The notes beneath the pieces were generated by a model. That model searched no databases. It was not told the DNA's origin and saw nothing but the letters and a program-made list of their open reading frames with translations. Shown here in pieces: positions 31,152 through 40,122 of a stretch of DNA of 64,000 bases. The translations under genes and the position numbers were made by a program. Source of the DNA: Pseudomonas rhizosphaerae (GTDB taxonomy: Bacteria; Pseudomonadota; Gammaproteobacteria; Pseudomonadales; Pseudomonadaceae); NCBI RefSeq assembly GCF_000761155.1, contig NZ_CP009533.1, forward strand, positions 1,488,001 to 1,552,000, written 5' to 3'. The stretch's first letter is position 1; every line of letters begins with the position of its first letter.

Positions 31152-31952
31152 ATGCACGAATTCTCGACGGTACAGCTGCACATCAGCGCCGACAACGTGG
31201 CCAGCGTCTGGTTGAATCGCCCGGACAAGAACAACGCGTTCAATGCGCTCATGCTCGAAGAACTGCAGGAGGCGTTCCATCGCGTCAGCCAGCAACCGGG
31301 GTTGCGCTTCATGTTCCTGCGCGCCCATGGCCGGCACTTCAGCGCCGGTGCCGACCTGGCCTGGATGCAGGCCAGCGCCCGCTTGAGCTATGCGGAAAAC
31401 CTCGCTGAAGCCGTGCGGCTGAACGAGCTCATGGCGCAGTTGCAGCACCTGCCGTTGCCGACCGTGGCGGTGGTTCAAGGCGCCGCGTTCGCTGGGGCGA
31501 TGGGCCTGGTCAGCTGTTGCGACATGGCCATCGCCGCCGACGATGCGCTGTTCAGTCTCAGCGAGGTGCGCCTGGGCCTGGCCCCGGCGGTGATCAGTCC
31601 CTACGTGGTGCAGGCCATAGGCCCGCGGGCAGCGCGACGCTATGCGCTGACTGCCGAGCGGTTCGATGCGCTGCGGGCCCGCGAATTGGGGCTGCTCGAC
31701 GAGGTGTATCCGCGTGCAGAGCTGGAGGCGGCGGTGCAAACCTGGACCCGGCGCCTGCTCGGTAACGGCCCTGAAGCGATGCGCGCCTGCAAGGCGCTGT
31801 TGCTGGAGATTGGCGATGGCCAACCCACGGCCTCGCGCCAAGCCCAGGCACAGGCGTTGATCGCCCGACTGCGTACCGGCACCGAGGGCCAGGAAGGCAT
31901 GCAGGCATTCTTCGACAAACGCGCACCGGCCTGGACAGAGGTAATGCCATGA
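31152..31952 (+). CDS. liuC: Methylglutaconyl-CoA hydratase
   Basis: A 266-residue crotonase-fold hydratase converting 3-methylglutaconyl-CoA to HMG-CoA. Oxyanion-hole motifs: HFSAGADLAWMQ (about 64-75) and QGAAFAGAMGLVSCCDMAIA (about 110-129); catalytic glutamate region FSLSEVRLGLAPAVISPYV (about 137-155). It ends 4 bases into liuD (ATGA-type overlap), so translation is coupled. Confidence 0.9.
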   Translation: MHEFSTVQLHISADNVASVWLNRPDKNNAFNALMLEELQEAFHRVSQQPGLRFMFLRAHGRHFSAGADLAWMQASARLSYAENLAEAVRLNELMAQLQHLPLPTVAVVQGAAFAGAMGLVSCCDMAIAADDALFSLSEVRLGLAPAVISPYVVQAIGPRAARRYALTAERFDALRARELGLLDEVYPRAELEAAVQTWTRRLLGNGPEAMRACKALLLEIGDGQPTASRQAQAQALIARLRTGTEGQEGMQAFFDKRAPAWTEVMP

Positions 31953-33883
31953 CACCGTCAACCAGAACCCTCGCCACATTGCTGATCGCCAACCGTGGCG
32001 AGATCGCCTGTCGCATCATCCGTACCGCCAAAGCCATGGGTATCCGTTGCGTCGCCATCTACAGCGACGTCGACGCCGATGCCCGGCACGTGCGCGAGGC
32101 CGACCTGGCCATCCCCCTGGGCGGCAGCAAGCCTGCCGACAGCTACCTGCAGATCGACAAAGTGGTGGCTGCAGCCCTGGCGTGCGGCGCAGATGCTGTT
32201 CATCCCGGTTATGGTTTCCTTTCGGAGAACGCCGCTTTCGCCCGGCGCCTGGCGCGCGAGGGCATCCTGTTCATCGGCCCGCCCGCCGAGGCCATCGAAG
32301 CCATGGGCAGCAAGTCGGCGGCCAAGGCGCTGATGGAGCGGGCCGGCGTGCCGCTGGTTCCGGGCTACCACGACCAGGCCCAGGACCTGCAGACCTTCGT
32401 CGATGCCGCCCAGCGCATCGGCTACCCGGTGTTGCTCAAGGCCGCAGCCGGCGGTGGTGGCAAGGGCATGAAGGTGGCCGAATCGGCCAACGAGCTGGCA
32501 CCTGCCCTGGACTCCGCACGGCGCGAAGCCTTGGCCGCCTTCGGCGATGGCCACATGCTGGTGGAGAAGTACCTCGCGGCGCCCCGGCATGTGGAAATCC
32601 AGGTCTTCGCCGACGGGCAGGGGCATTGCCTCTACCTGCATGAACGGGATTGTTCCATTCAGCGTCGGCACCAGAAAGTGCTGGAAGAAGCCCCGGCGCC
32701 GGGCCTCGATGCAGCCCTGCGCCAGGCCATGGGCGAGGCCGCCGTGCGCGCCGCTCAAGCTATCGGCTACGTAGGTGCGGGCACCGTCGAGTTCCTGCTC
32801 GATGGCGACGGTCGCTTCTATTTCATGGAAATGAACACCCGCCTGCAGGTCGAGCATCCAGTGACCGAAGCCATTACGGGCCTGGACCTGGTGGCCTGGC
32901 AGATTCGCGTCGCGCGTGGTGAAGCCTTGCCACTGAACCAGGACCAGGTTCCACTGCTCGGCCATGCCATCGAAGTACGCCTGTACGCCGAGGACCCCGC
33001 GGGTGGCTTCCTGCCCGCCAGTGGGCAGCTGGCGCTTTATCAGGAACCGGCAGCCGGGCCGGGCCGGCGGGTGGACAGCGCCGTGCGCGAAGGCGACACC
33101 ATCTCACCGTTCTACGACCCCATGATCGCCAAGCTCATCGCCTGGGGCGAGACTCGCGAGCAAGCCCGGCTGCGCCTGTTGGCCATGCTCGCCGAAACGG
33201 CCGTGGGCGGGATCAAGAGCAACCTGGCCCTGCTGCAACGCATCCTTGCCACGCCTGCCTTTGCCCAGGCTCAAGTCGACACCGGTTTCATCGAACGACA
33301 CGCCGAAGCGTTGTTGCCCCAGCCCCCCGTGCTGACCGAAGCTTTCTGGCAAAGCGCCGCCCGCGCCTATCTGCGCTCGACGCCGGCCAGCGTGTGTGAA
33401 CAAGACCGGCACTCACCCTGGAGCGAAGCAACCGGCTGGCGCCAACTGGCGCCGGCGCACGCTACCCTGGATCTACGCTGTAGCGGGCAGACTCGGCTGT
33501 GCACGGTGAGCCTGGCGACGGTCCGCACAACGCCGGATGAAACGCGCCTCATCGCACGCCATGGCGATACCGCCTACCTGCATTGGCAAGGCGATGCCTA
33601 CGAGGTCACCGTGGTGGATGCCCTGTCCGCCAGCGCGGCGGCCCACGGCTTCGACGGTTCGCTCGCCGCGCCCATGAACGGCAGCATCGTCCGCCTCCTG
33701 GTCAGCCCTGGACAGCAGGTCGAGCAGGGCGATGGCTTGGTGGTGCTGGAAGCCATGAAGATGGAACACACCGTGCGCGCCCACCGGGCTGGCGTGATTC
33801 AGGCGTTGTGCTGTGAAGAAGGCGAGATGGTCAACGAGGGCACTGTATTGATCGAGATGCAGGAGGTCGAGCATGCTGCCTGA
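31949..33883 (+). CDS. liuD: 3-Methylcrotonyl-CoA carboxylase, biotin-containing (alpha) subunit
   Basis: A 644-residue biotin carboxylase. The N-terminal ATP-grasp part runs to about 450 (LLIANRGEIACRIIRTAKAM, HPGYGFLSENAAFA, KAAAGGGGKGMKV, MEMNTRLQVEHPVTE). A linker domain follows, and a C-terminal biotinyl domain (about 565-640) carries the biotin lysine in VLEAMKMEHTVRA. It carboxylates biotin with ATP and bicarbonate for LiuB. Overlaps liuC at its start and liuE at its end. Confidence 0.95.
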   Translation: MTPSTRTLATLLIANRGEIACRIIRTAKAMGIRCVAIYSDVDADARHVREADLAIPLGGSKPADSYLQIDKVVAAALACGADAVHPGYGFLSENAAFARRLAREGILFIGPPAEAIEAMGSKSAAKALMERAGVPLVPGYHDQAQDLQTFVDAAQRIGYPVLLKAAAGGGGKGMKVAESANELAPALDSARREALAAFGDGHMLVEKYLAAPRHVEIQVFADGQGHCLYLHERDCSIQRRHQKVLEEAPAPGLDAALRQAMGEAAVRAAQAIGYVGAGTVEFLLDGDGRFYFMEMNTRLQVEHPVTEAITGLDLVAWQIRVARGEALPLNQDQVPLLGHAIEVRLYAEDPAGGFLPASGQLALYQEPAAGPGRRVDSAVREGDTISPFYDPMIAKLIAWGETREQARLRLLAMLAETAVGGIKSNLALLQRILATPAFAQAQVDTGFIERHAEALLPQPPVLTEAFWQSAARAYLRSTPASVCEQDRHSPWSEATGWRQLAPAHATLDLRCSGQTRLCTVSLATVRTTPDETRLIARHGDTAYLHWQGDAYEVTVVDALSASAAAHGFDGSLAAPMNGSIVRLLVSPGQQVEQGDGLVVLEAMKMEHTVRAHRAGVIQALCCEEGEMVNEGTVLIEMQEVEHAA

Positions 33884-34781
33884 ATGGGTGAGGATCGTCG
33901 AAGTAGGCCCCCGCGACGGCTTGCAGAATGAACAGGGCGCCGTGCCTGCCCAAGACAAGGTTGCGCTGGTCGACGCCCTGGTCGCAGCCGGCCTCAGGCA
34001 TGTGGAAGTCGGCAGTTTCGTATCCCCGCGGTGGGTGCCGCAGATGGCCGACAGCGCGGCGGTCTTCGCCGCCATCGAGCGCGCGCCGGGGGTGACCTAC
34101 GTTGCCCTGACGCCGAACCTGCAAGGTTTCGAGGCGGCCATCGCAGCTGGGGCGTCCGAGGTGGCGGTATTTGCCGCTGCTTCCGAATCCTTCTCCCAAC
34201 GCAACATCAATTGCTCCATTGCGCAGAGCCTGCAGCGCTTCGAGCCGGTAATGGCGGCCGCCGCCGAGCGTAGCATCAAGGTTCGCGGCTACGTGTCATG
34301 CGTGCTGGGGTGCCCGTACGAGGGCGACATCGCGCCGGCGCAGGTGCGTGACGTAGCCAATGCCATGCTGCAGATGGGTTGCTACGAAATTTCCCTGGGC
34401 GACACGGTTGGCGTGGGTACGCCTGAAGCGGCGCGGCGGTTGATCGAAACGGTCGCACAGCGCGTGCCGCGTGCGCAGCTGGCCGGACACTTTCACGACA
34501 CCTATGGCCAGGCCGTGGCCAACATCTATGCGTGCCTGCTGGAAGGCGTCCAAGTGTTCGACAGCTCCGTGGCAGGGCTGGGCGGTTGCCCCTACGCACC
34601 CGGTGCCAGTGGCAACGTCGCGACCGAGGATGTGCTCTACCTGCTGCACGGGCTGGGCATTTCGACTGGCGTGGACCTGGACAAGGTTGTCCAGGCCGGA
34701 CAGGCGATCATGCTCGCCCTGGGCAGGCACGGCGCCTCGCGCGTGGCCCGTGCGCGGACGGGCGTCGGTGGGCCGCAGTAG
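33873..34781 (+). CDS. liuE: Hydroxymethylglutaryl-CoA lyase
   Basis: A 302-residue TIM-barrel lyase splitting HMG-CoA into acetyl-CoA and acetoacetate, the last step of the operon pathway. The N-terminal EVGPRDGLQNEQG (about 10-22) and the HMG-CoA-lyase active-site loop VAGLGGCPYAPGASGNVATE (about 231-250, with the reactive cysteine) are present; the metal-binding HFHDTYGQA lies near 205. It overlaps liuD by 11 bases and is followed by a terminator at 34796. Confidence 0.94.
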   Translation: MLPEWVRIVEVGPRDGLQNEQGAVPAQDKVALVDALVAAGLRHVEVGSFVSPRWVPQMADSAAVFAAIERAPGVTYVALTPNLQGFEAAIAAGASEVAVFAAASESFSQRNINCSIAQSLQRFEPVMAAAAERSIKVRGYVSCVLGCPYEGDIAPAQVRDVANAMLQMGCYEISLGDTVGVGTPEAARRLIETVAQRVPRAQLAGHFHDTYGQAVANIYACLLEGVQVFDSSVAGLGGCPYAPGASGNVATEDVLYLLHGLGISTGVDLDKVVQAGQAIMLALGRHGASRVARARTGVGGPQ

Positions 34782-34795
34782 CGAATCGCGCCCAC

Positions 34796-34825
34796 AAAAA
34801 AGGCCACCCGAAGGTGGCCTTTTTC
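34796..34825. terminator. Bidirectional terminator between liuE and yggL
   Basis: An A-run, then GGCCACC-CGAA-GGTGGCC, then a T-run. The 7-bp GC stem with a tetraloop and homopolymer tracts on both sides serves the convergent liu operon (plus) and yggL (minus). Confidence 0.9.
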
Positions 34826-34834
34826 AGCAGGACA

Positions 34835-35179
34835 TCAAGCAGCCGGATTGATCGGCTTCTCGGGGTACCAGGCGTCCAGCAAAGGGCTGACTTCGACGCG
34901 GGTCAGTTCGTCGCGGCCCTTGAGCCAGGCTTCGACGACGCTGCGCTGCTCTTCGGTGACCGAGCCACGCTTGGCCGAGCACACCAGGCCGAAGTCGTCG
35001 CCGCCAACATAGTCGAGGCCGTTGGCGTCCATCGCCTCGGTCAGGAATGCGTCGAGGAATGCGTCGATTGCCTCGTCACCCAAATCCTCCTTGAAGTCCA
35101 GGTTCAATTCGAAACCCAATTCCTGGAATTCGTCGACGCACAGTTTTTTGCGCAGACGACGGGAGCGGTTAGTGGCCAT
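34835..35179 (-). CDS. yggL: YggL family (DUF469) ribosome-associated protein
   Basis: A 114-residue protein starting MATNRSRRLRKKLCVDEFQE, with the FELNLDFKEDLGDEAIDAFL segment and LDYVGGDDFGLVC typical of YggL/DUF469. E. coli YggL binds the 50S ribosomal subunit; the precise role is poorly defined. AAGAGGAT-like ribosome site upstream of the ATG at 35179. Confidence 0.88.
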   Translation of the reverse strand: MATNRSRRLRKKLCVDEFQELGFELNLDFKEDLGDEAIDAFLDAFLTEAMDANGLDYVGGDDFGLVCSAKRGSVTEEQRSVVEAWLKGRDELTRVEVSPLLDAWYPEKPINPAA

Positions 35180-35296
35180 GAAACAATCCTCTTAGGTAAT
35201 ATCGCGGCGCAGTTTACCAGTTAAGCCGCTCGCCTGCCCGATTCAGTGACAAATGAACCGCACGTAGCCTGCACGGGGCGTTGCAACCAGATGCAA

Positions 35297-35629
35297 TCAT
35301 TCGTCAAGCTTGGCCAGCGTGCGTTGCAAGTCCGTCTGCAACTGCACCAGTGCCAGGTGCAGGGCGTCACGTCCAGGCCGCAGGTCGTCATGCGGGTCAC
35401 TGGCCTCCAGTACCTGGCAGGCTTCATAGACAGCGCGCGCCTGGACGATGCGGGCCGCGCCATTGATCCTGTGGGCAATGTCGAGCATGCCTGGGTGATC
35501 GTCAGGGGCAATGGCAAGCAGGTTTTCGCAGTCGAGCGCGCAATTGCGCAGGACTTCCTCGAGCAGTCGCCGGGTCAGTGTAATATCGCCGCCGGTCAAG
35601 GCCTGGAGTTCGTCAATGATGTGGGTCAT
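35297..35629 (-). CDS. Histidine phosphotransfer (HPt) domain protein
   Basis: A 110-residue four-helix HPt protein. The phosphorylatable histidine lies in LDIAHRINGAARIVQA (about 49-64, HRxxGAA motif). It would pass phosphate between a hybrid kinase and a response regulator. It lies 9 bases downstream of the broken response regulator at 35638 on the same strand. A start at 35641 overlapping that gene is an alternative. Its kinase is not in the neighbourhood, so it may be orphaned. Confidence 0.82.
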   Translation of the reverse strand: MTHIIDELQALTGGDITLTRRLLEEVLRNCALDCENLLAIAPDDHPGMLDIAHRINGAARIVQARAVYEACQVLEASDPHDDLRPGRDALHLALVQLQTDLQRTLAKLDE

Positions 35630-35637
35630 GCGGTCAA

Positions 35638-36117
35638 TCACACCAATGCATTGCGCTTGGCCATTTCGATAAGTTCCACCAGCGAGTTCGCTTGAAGTTT
35701 CTGCATCAGGCGTTTCTTGTAGGTGCTGACCGTCTTGTTGCTGAGAAACATGCCGGTGGCAATTTCCTTGTTGCTGCGGCCCTGGGCAAATAACTGCAAG
35801 ACCATCAACTCACGGTCGTTGATGGTCTTGAAAAGTTCGAGCTCTTCGAGTTGTCCTTCGTTTTCCCGAGACGGAATCAACGCCTGGCTAGGGAAATAGT
35901 TATAACCGGAGAATACCGCGCGCACGGCGCTGATCAGTTCGCTCAAGGCCTCCTGCTTGCACACGAAACCGGCAGCGCCTGACTGCATGCAGCGTATGGC
36001 GAACAGGGCAGGGGCCTGCGCGGTCAGTACCAGGATCTTGTAGGGGACGTTCATGCCGTGAAACCGGGTCAGCACTTCCAGCCCGTCCAGTTTGGGAATA
36101 CTGATGTCGAGAAATTT
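35638..36117 (-). pseudogene. Response regulator (NarL/LuxR type), N-terminus lost
   Basis: The frame encodes the last about 160 residues of a response regulator: the receiver from just before the phospho-aspartate (LDISIPKLDGLEVL), the KILVLTAQAP and GAAGFVCKQE strands, and a full LuxR-type helix-turn-helix at the end (INDRELMVLQLFAQGRSNKE and SNKTVSTYKKRLMQKL). Upstream of 36118 the frame hits TAG at once and homology ends, so the first 50-55 residues, with the acidic pocket DD pair, are missing. A start at GTG 36075 would give a 145-residue remnant that may still be made but lacks the phosphorylation site. The break coincides with the change from core to accessory sequence. Confidence 0.8.
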
Positions 36118-36138
36118 CTAGACAAGCCATCTTTGGTG

Positions 36139-36204
36139 TCAAAGCCCTCGAGGCTTTGACTGCCCTTGCCCTTGCTTTTGATTCCAAAGCCCACAAGGCT
36201 TTGG
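36139..36204. repeat. Two related hairpins at the island junction
   Basis: TCAAAGCC-CTCGA-GGCTTTGA (36139-36159) and CCAAAGCC-CACAA-GGCTTTGG (36184-36204) are 8-bp perfect stems with 5-base loops, sharing the AAAGCC...GGCTTT core. They sit within 90 bases of the truncated response regulator. Confidence 0.7.
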
Positions 36205-36250
<46 letters not shown>

Positions 36251-36496
36251 GGGAAAGCTTAAGCGGTGTTTTTGATTGAGAGTGCTCTAGGCTGAATCTA
36301 TCTGACACACCACAGCTCATGGCCATTGCGGGAGGCGGAGGATGAAGCCGTTACCTGCCGACTTCAAATAAGATCCTAACCTAAACTTAACGCACGGGTA
36401 TGCCTGCAATATAAGTGATCTAACGATCCTCCCTCAGAGCCTGCTTTCCGGTCGAGCATGTAGACGCTCCATTCCGAATCGTTAGTGGAAATAGGT

Positions 36497-36892
36497 TTAG
36501 ATGAGGGGAGGGTAGTTTGCATCCATAAAGGCAAGGTTTGGCCAGTAGTTCTCATAAATGGAATAGTCAAGGCTCCGAGCGTCAGCCCGCTCATGCTCGT
36601 TCAATAATGCCCAAGTCAGCTTCATCCGGCGCTTCCATCCTTTTGCAGTCAGAAGAGTTTCAGCGTCTATTAGAGTCACCCCGCAACCGATCAGGGCTCC
36701 AACAAAGCACGCCTTTGCAGCATAGGGGTTCTCTGTAATTCGTTTTCTAATAGCGTCAGACTCTCGGTATGCCAAGCCTATCAGTTGAAAGTCGGACGCC
36801 CACATTGATTCCTGTTTCTCGATACGGCTGCGGATCATGAAGTTTGATTCGTCGCATGCATTGACGGCAATCATTATGCTAAGGGTGGTCAT
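36497..36892 (-). CDS. Hypothetical protein, 131 residues
   Basis: A soluble-looking, helix-rich protein. GGAG lies 8 bases before the ATG at 36892. The sequence has no signal peptide; one moderately hydrophobic stretch (AKACFVGALIGCGVTLI, about 58-74) could be a membrane helix or a buried one. It ends in NYWPNLAFMDANYPPL. No family is recognised. First gene of the accessory region; codon choice is less GC-rich than in the core genes to the left. Confidence 0.6.
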   Translation of the reverse strand: MTTLSIMIAVNACDESNFMIRSRIEKQESMWASDFQLIGLAYRESDAIRKRITENPYAAKACFVGALIGCGVTLIDAETLLTAKGWKRRMKLTWALLNEHERADARSLDYSIYENYWPNLAFMDANYPPLI

Positions 36893-37501
36893 ACATTTTG
36901 CTCCATTTTTATCGCTCTTGTACCTCCATATTGCCGAGGAGTAAGTATCACCGCAAGCCTTAAGTCCGTTGACGCTTTTTGAGTTGGGGGTATGCAGGAA
37001 GTCAGTTGGGTAATATTTAAAGTAGTTTGCTAGTGATCAAGGCATGAGATGAAGGGGTTGGTGTTGTAAGCTTGGCTGTCTGGACTGCACGCAAATCCGA
37101 GATGGTTCAGAGAACTTACGTTGATCAACAATCAAACGCTTCGAGCGTGATCATATTCCTTGGCCACTTATGGGGATACCTCCTGCATGGATGCAAAATG
37201 CATGGTGTGACCAATGTCGTATCGGCCCGTGTGTCAACTCTCACGCCGGCCAGCTCTGCTTGCCGGTTGGCGGGAAAGCTACTATCCGCGTAGGCAATGG
37301 GTGTATCGTTTTGCTGCCGTGCGTGAAGATGGAAGAGCGGTAAATCTCCGGAGAGGAAGTCACACATCGGGTTATATCGACTGCTACGCCCAGAACCTTT
37401 GTGCACCTCGCTCGCCGGATTGAAGCAGGTTGTGTCACGTTGTCAAAGCCTGCTCAGTTACCCCGCTAACTCGGAATTGAAGATAGGTAATGTCTAACCA
37501 T
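36893..37501. other. Gene-free stretch in the accessory region
   Basis: No convincing gene. Overlapping open frames on both strands between 37072 and 37440 lack good ribosome sites and contradict one another. The minus-strand frame (37125-37365) reads most like protein and may be a decayed fragment, without recognisable family. Confidence 0.4.
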
Positions 37502-38359
37502 TCAAGGCTTCCACGAGTCGTACGTTGGGCTAGCGGGCGTAGACAAGTCCTCCCCGATTATCCGTCTCTGAAGCTTGACCGCCGTAAGTTGCCAGAACGT
37601 AAAAATGGCCACCAAGACAAAGCTCAAAGACCCCATGAAGACTAGCGCTAAACCTGATGTTTTCTGCGTTTCAATCGCATCAGCTATGTAACTGTCGTTG
37701 AAACCCAGCACCAGACGACAGATGACGTCTTTGTCCCAGCTGCTATCTAGCGGAACGGGGGCATCACCGTAGCGGCAGTCATGCTGCTGTATTTTCCACG
37801 CATCGCCTCGGAGGGTACCGGGGAGGTCGAATCGTACACTAGTAGCTTCGTTTTTCCCCACCCAAAACCAAGTGTCCGTCGCTGTGACTTTAAGCATGGC
37901 CTGGTCTGGGTTCTGGAGGATCGAGCCCGTGGCCACGAATAAGCATCCCAGCGCAAGAAACAGTACCCGAAAGACCCATATCTGCATTCTGCTCGGTATT
38001 TCGAAGATTAGTTTGTTGGCTTTGAAATACCAACCCGCGTGGCGTACCTCCGCGAATTCCAGATCATTTTCATTCAGCCATCCATGTAGCTGCGTCTTGG
38101 CCTTGACCGACTTAAGGCGAAAGCCAGTCTTCAGATTGAATTTGTTCAAATCCAAGTATTCGTCAGCAACCTTTTGATCGTCTGTGTTCGTATATTTTCC
38201 TTCGAGTCCCAGCCATTTCAGAATTTGATGAAACAGGAAGAAAAACGAACGGGTACGCCAAAACACAGCCCCTATGACCAGCAGCCCGCATGCGATGGGC
38301 CATAGCTTGTATAGAACGTCGAGTATGTGCATGACGGAGGTGAAAGTTTGATCTGTCAT
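37502..38359 (-). CDS. Membrane protein of unknown function (possibly DUF6216)
   Basis: A 285-residue protein with three membrane helices: about residues 12-45 (LWPIACGLLVIGAVF), about 125-150 (VLFLALGCLFVATGSIL) and about 230-255 (LALVFMGSLSFVLVAIFTFW). The central loop carries two cysteines. The arrangement recalls the DUF6216 group from memory, uncertain. The ATG at 38359 begins MTDQTFTSVMHILDVLYKLW; a longer in-frame start at 38416 is possible. Stand-alone gene. Confidence 0.65.
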   Translation of the reverse strand: MTDQTFTSVMHILDVLYKLWPIACGLLVIGAVFWRTRSFFFLFHQILKWLGLEGKYTNTDDQKVADEYLDLNKFNLKTGFRLKSVKAKTQLHGWLNENDLEFAEVRHAGWYFKANKLIFEIPSRMQIWVFRVLFLALGCLFVATGSILQNPDQAMLKVTATDTWFWVGKNEATSVRFDLPGTLRGDAWKIQQHDCRYGDAPVPLDSSWDKDVICRLVLGFNDSYIADAIETQKTSGLALVFMGSLSFVLVAIFTFWQLTAVKLQRRIIGEDLSTPASPTYDSWKP

Positions 38360-38648
38360 TGTGCAATGCCATCCTTGGAGGAATCGCATCCTGTCAGCAC
38401 AAGCGAGGCGGCACAAGGCCAGCTTGGTATATGAGCTTACGGCAGATATCTGTCGAAGGCCTATTTTTCCACTTGAAGGTAGTGGGTTGGAACGAAAGCT
38501 TGCTGAATTTGGCAGCCAGCTCCTGTGCCCCTAATCCATATTCCTAGGCGTCTAAGGGGCTAGGGTATCGGGCGGTGGCCGCCTTTGGTGAGGCAACGAC
38601 GGCTTAGCGCCATGTTGGCGTCAACGCTAGGTCACCACCGCATTGCAC

Positions 38649-39071
38649 TCACTCGTCGATGTAGCCCTTGGCTACATAACGGCGGTGGAACATCTCGTGG
38701 TTCTCTAAATCCGTACGGTACGATTCCAGCTGGGTGGTTCCCGCCTCATTCGGGTAGTCTTCGTGACGCATCTGCCGGAGCTGAACAAGCTCATCAAGGT
38801 TGGTTTCAGCCTGACGAATCCACCTAGCTTGGATGGTCTCGGCGAGATCCATAAAACCATCAGACGACCGACCGTTTGCCCAAAACCACTGCTTCATATC
38901 CTGGTACATCTGAAGGTGTCTGCTGTCGAATCCGCCCCGATGCTCATCGATTTCGAACGAATACCTGGAAGAGTCGTACTGGTACAAGATGAACTCTTGA
39001 AGCGAGTAGGCGGTTCCGTACTTGCCATCAAGCAAAATTTCACGGTGCACAATGTAGGGTGACTCGCTCAT
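38649..39071 (-). CDS. Hypothetical protein, 140 residues
   Basis: A soluble, acidic protein (MSESPYIVHREILLDGKYGT at the start) with AAGGA upstream of the ATG at a workable distance. It contains ARWIRQAETNLDELVQLRQM and ends near HRRYVAKGYIDE. The family is not recognised. A plus-strand frame over the same bases is a shadow. Confidence 0.6.
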   Translation of the reverse strand: MSESPYIVHREILLDGKYGTAYSLQEFILYQYDSSRYSFEIDEHRGGFDSRHLQMYQDMKQWFWANGRSSDGFMDLAETIQARWIRQAETNLDELVQLRQMRHEDYPNEAGTTQLESYRTDLENHEMFHRRYVAKGYIDE

Positions 39072-39440
39072 TCCAGTGTCCTTTTTGAAGTCTAAAACCT
39101 CAGTCTAGACGCTCAATGATCTCGCGCTCCGTTAATAAAGTGGGTGGGCTCTGCTACCGAGCAGGGGATCTCATCAAGGATTAATCCCTTGCGGAATTGC
39201 GCTCCGCTTGACCCCCTACGTGCAGTCGATGTGACCAGTCATTTGCGTTATGTCTGACTACCGGTTGCATCGGATTTGACCAACATGATTCATCGATGGA
39301 GTGCGCGGCGGCGGCGAGTCATTTGGCTAATGAAGGCGGGGTGAAACTTCTTATCATTTGTTCCGGCCTCACTCAAAGCGCAGCAGGCCATTTCCTTTTC
39401 TTAGTAAGAATGCGACGCATGCGATTATACAGTGGCATCA
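39072..39440. other. Gene-free stretch
   Basis: Nothing convincing is seen. One open frame at 39296-39538 overlaps the XRE gene antisense and has no ribosome site. Confidence 0.4.
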
Positions 39441-39920
39441 TTACGAGACTGAGTCCGAGCTCCAATACCTGCGCACCGACGTATAGGGAATCCCCAGGAC
39501 GGCGGCAATTTCCGCCCGGGTCTTTCCTTGAGCTTTAAGCGCCAGTACCGCCTCGCGGTTCTGTGCTTTAAGCGGATACCCCAGTGGTCGCTTGGCCAAC
39601 TGGGTTCCTTCCAGCTGGGCCTGAACCAGATCAAGCCCGCCCGATGTAGCGAAGATCGCTAGCCCATTGTGAGCACACGCGAGCGCAGCCTCGAACGACT
39701 CCCCGCGCTTTAGAGACACGCAAAGGGCTAGGAGCGCGACGATATCGAAGTCCAATGCCTCAGCAATCTCCGAAAGCTTCCCGATGGTGATGTCGGTTTC
39801 GCCACGCTCTAGGAGACCGAGAGTGGTACGAAACGAGGCTCCTTTCAGCTCCTTTTGCCCTACGCCGCGTTGCTCGCGAATCGCCCTGAGCGCTGCGGCT
39901 AGCTCGGTTTTCAGGTGCAT
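39441..39920 (-). CDS. XRE-family regulator with second C-terminal helix-turn-helix
   Basis: A 159-residue DNA-binding protein. The N-terminal XRE helix-turn-helix spans about residues 5-65 (LRAIREQRGVGQKELKG, LGLLERGETDITIGKLSEI). The C-terminus holds a recombinase-like helix-turn-helix (NREAVLALKAQGKTRAEIAA, then VLGIPYTSVRRYW; about 120-152), like the Hin/resolvase DNA-binding end. Two DNA-binding modules with no catalytic domain suggest a regulator. The ATG at 39920 has GGGG 6 bases upstream; a start at 39926 is possible. Inverted TGGCTAT repeats lie in its promoter, suggesting self-control. Confidence 0.78.
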   Translation of the reverse strand: MHLKTELAAALRAIREQRGVGQKELKGASFRTTLGLLERGETDITIGKLSEIAEALDFDIVALLALCVSLKRGESFEAALACAHNGLAIFATSGGLDLVQAQLEGTQLAKRPLGYPLKAQNREAVLALKAQGKTRAEIAAVLGIPYTSVRRYWSSDSVS

Positions 39921-39942
39921 AGGCATCCCCAAAAAGCGAGGA

Positions 39943-39997
39943 TATAGCCACAGATCGCAGTAGCCAATAAACAGAGTATTATGGCTATAATGGCTAT
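39943..39997. promoter_or_regulatory. Candidate operator of the XRE regulator
   Basis: ATAGCCA at 39943-39949 and TAGCCA at 39961-39966 face two copies of TGGCTAT at 39982-39988 and 39991-39997. The inverted spacing and the position 23-77 bases upstream of the start fit an autoregulatory site; the region is also AT-rich enough to hold a promoter. Confidence 0.5.
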
Positions 39998-40122
39998 CTC
40001 GAGTTATGATGTGCTTCCATATGGGGCACTCCTGAAGCCTGGCTACCTGGAAAGCGTGAGTCGGGGCTTTGGAAGCAACCCGAATCAATTTACGCATAAG
40101 CCGACTTTAAGGGTGCTGCTTT

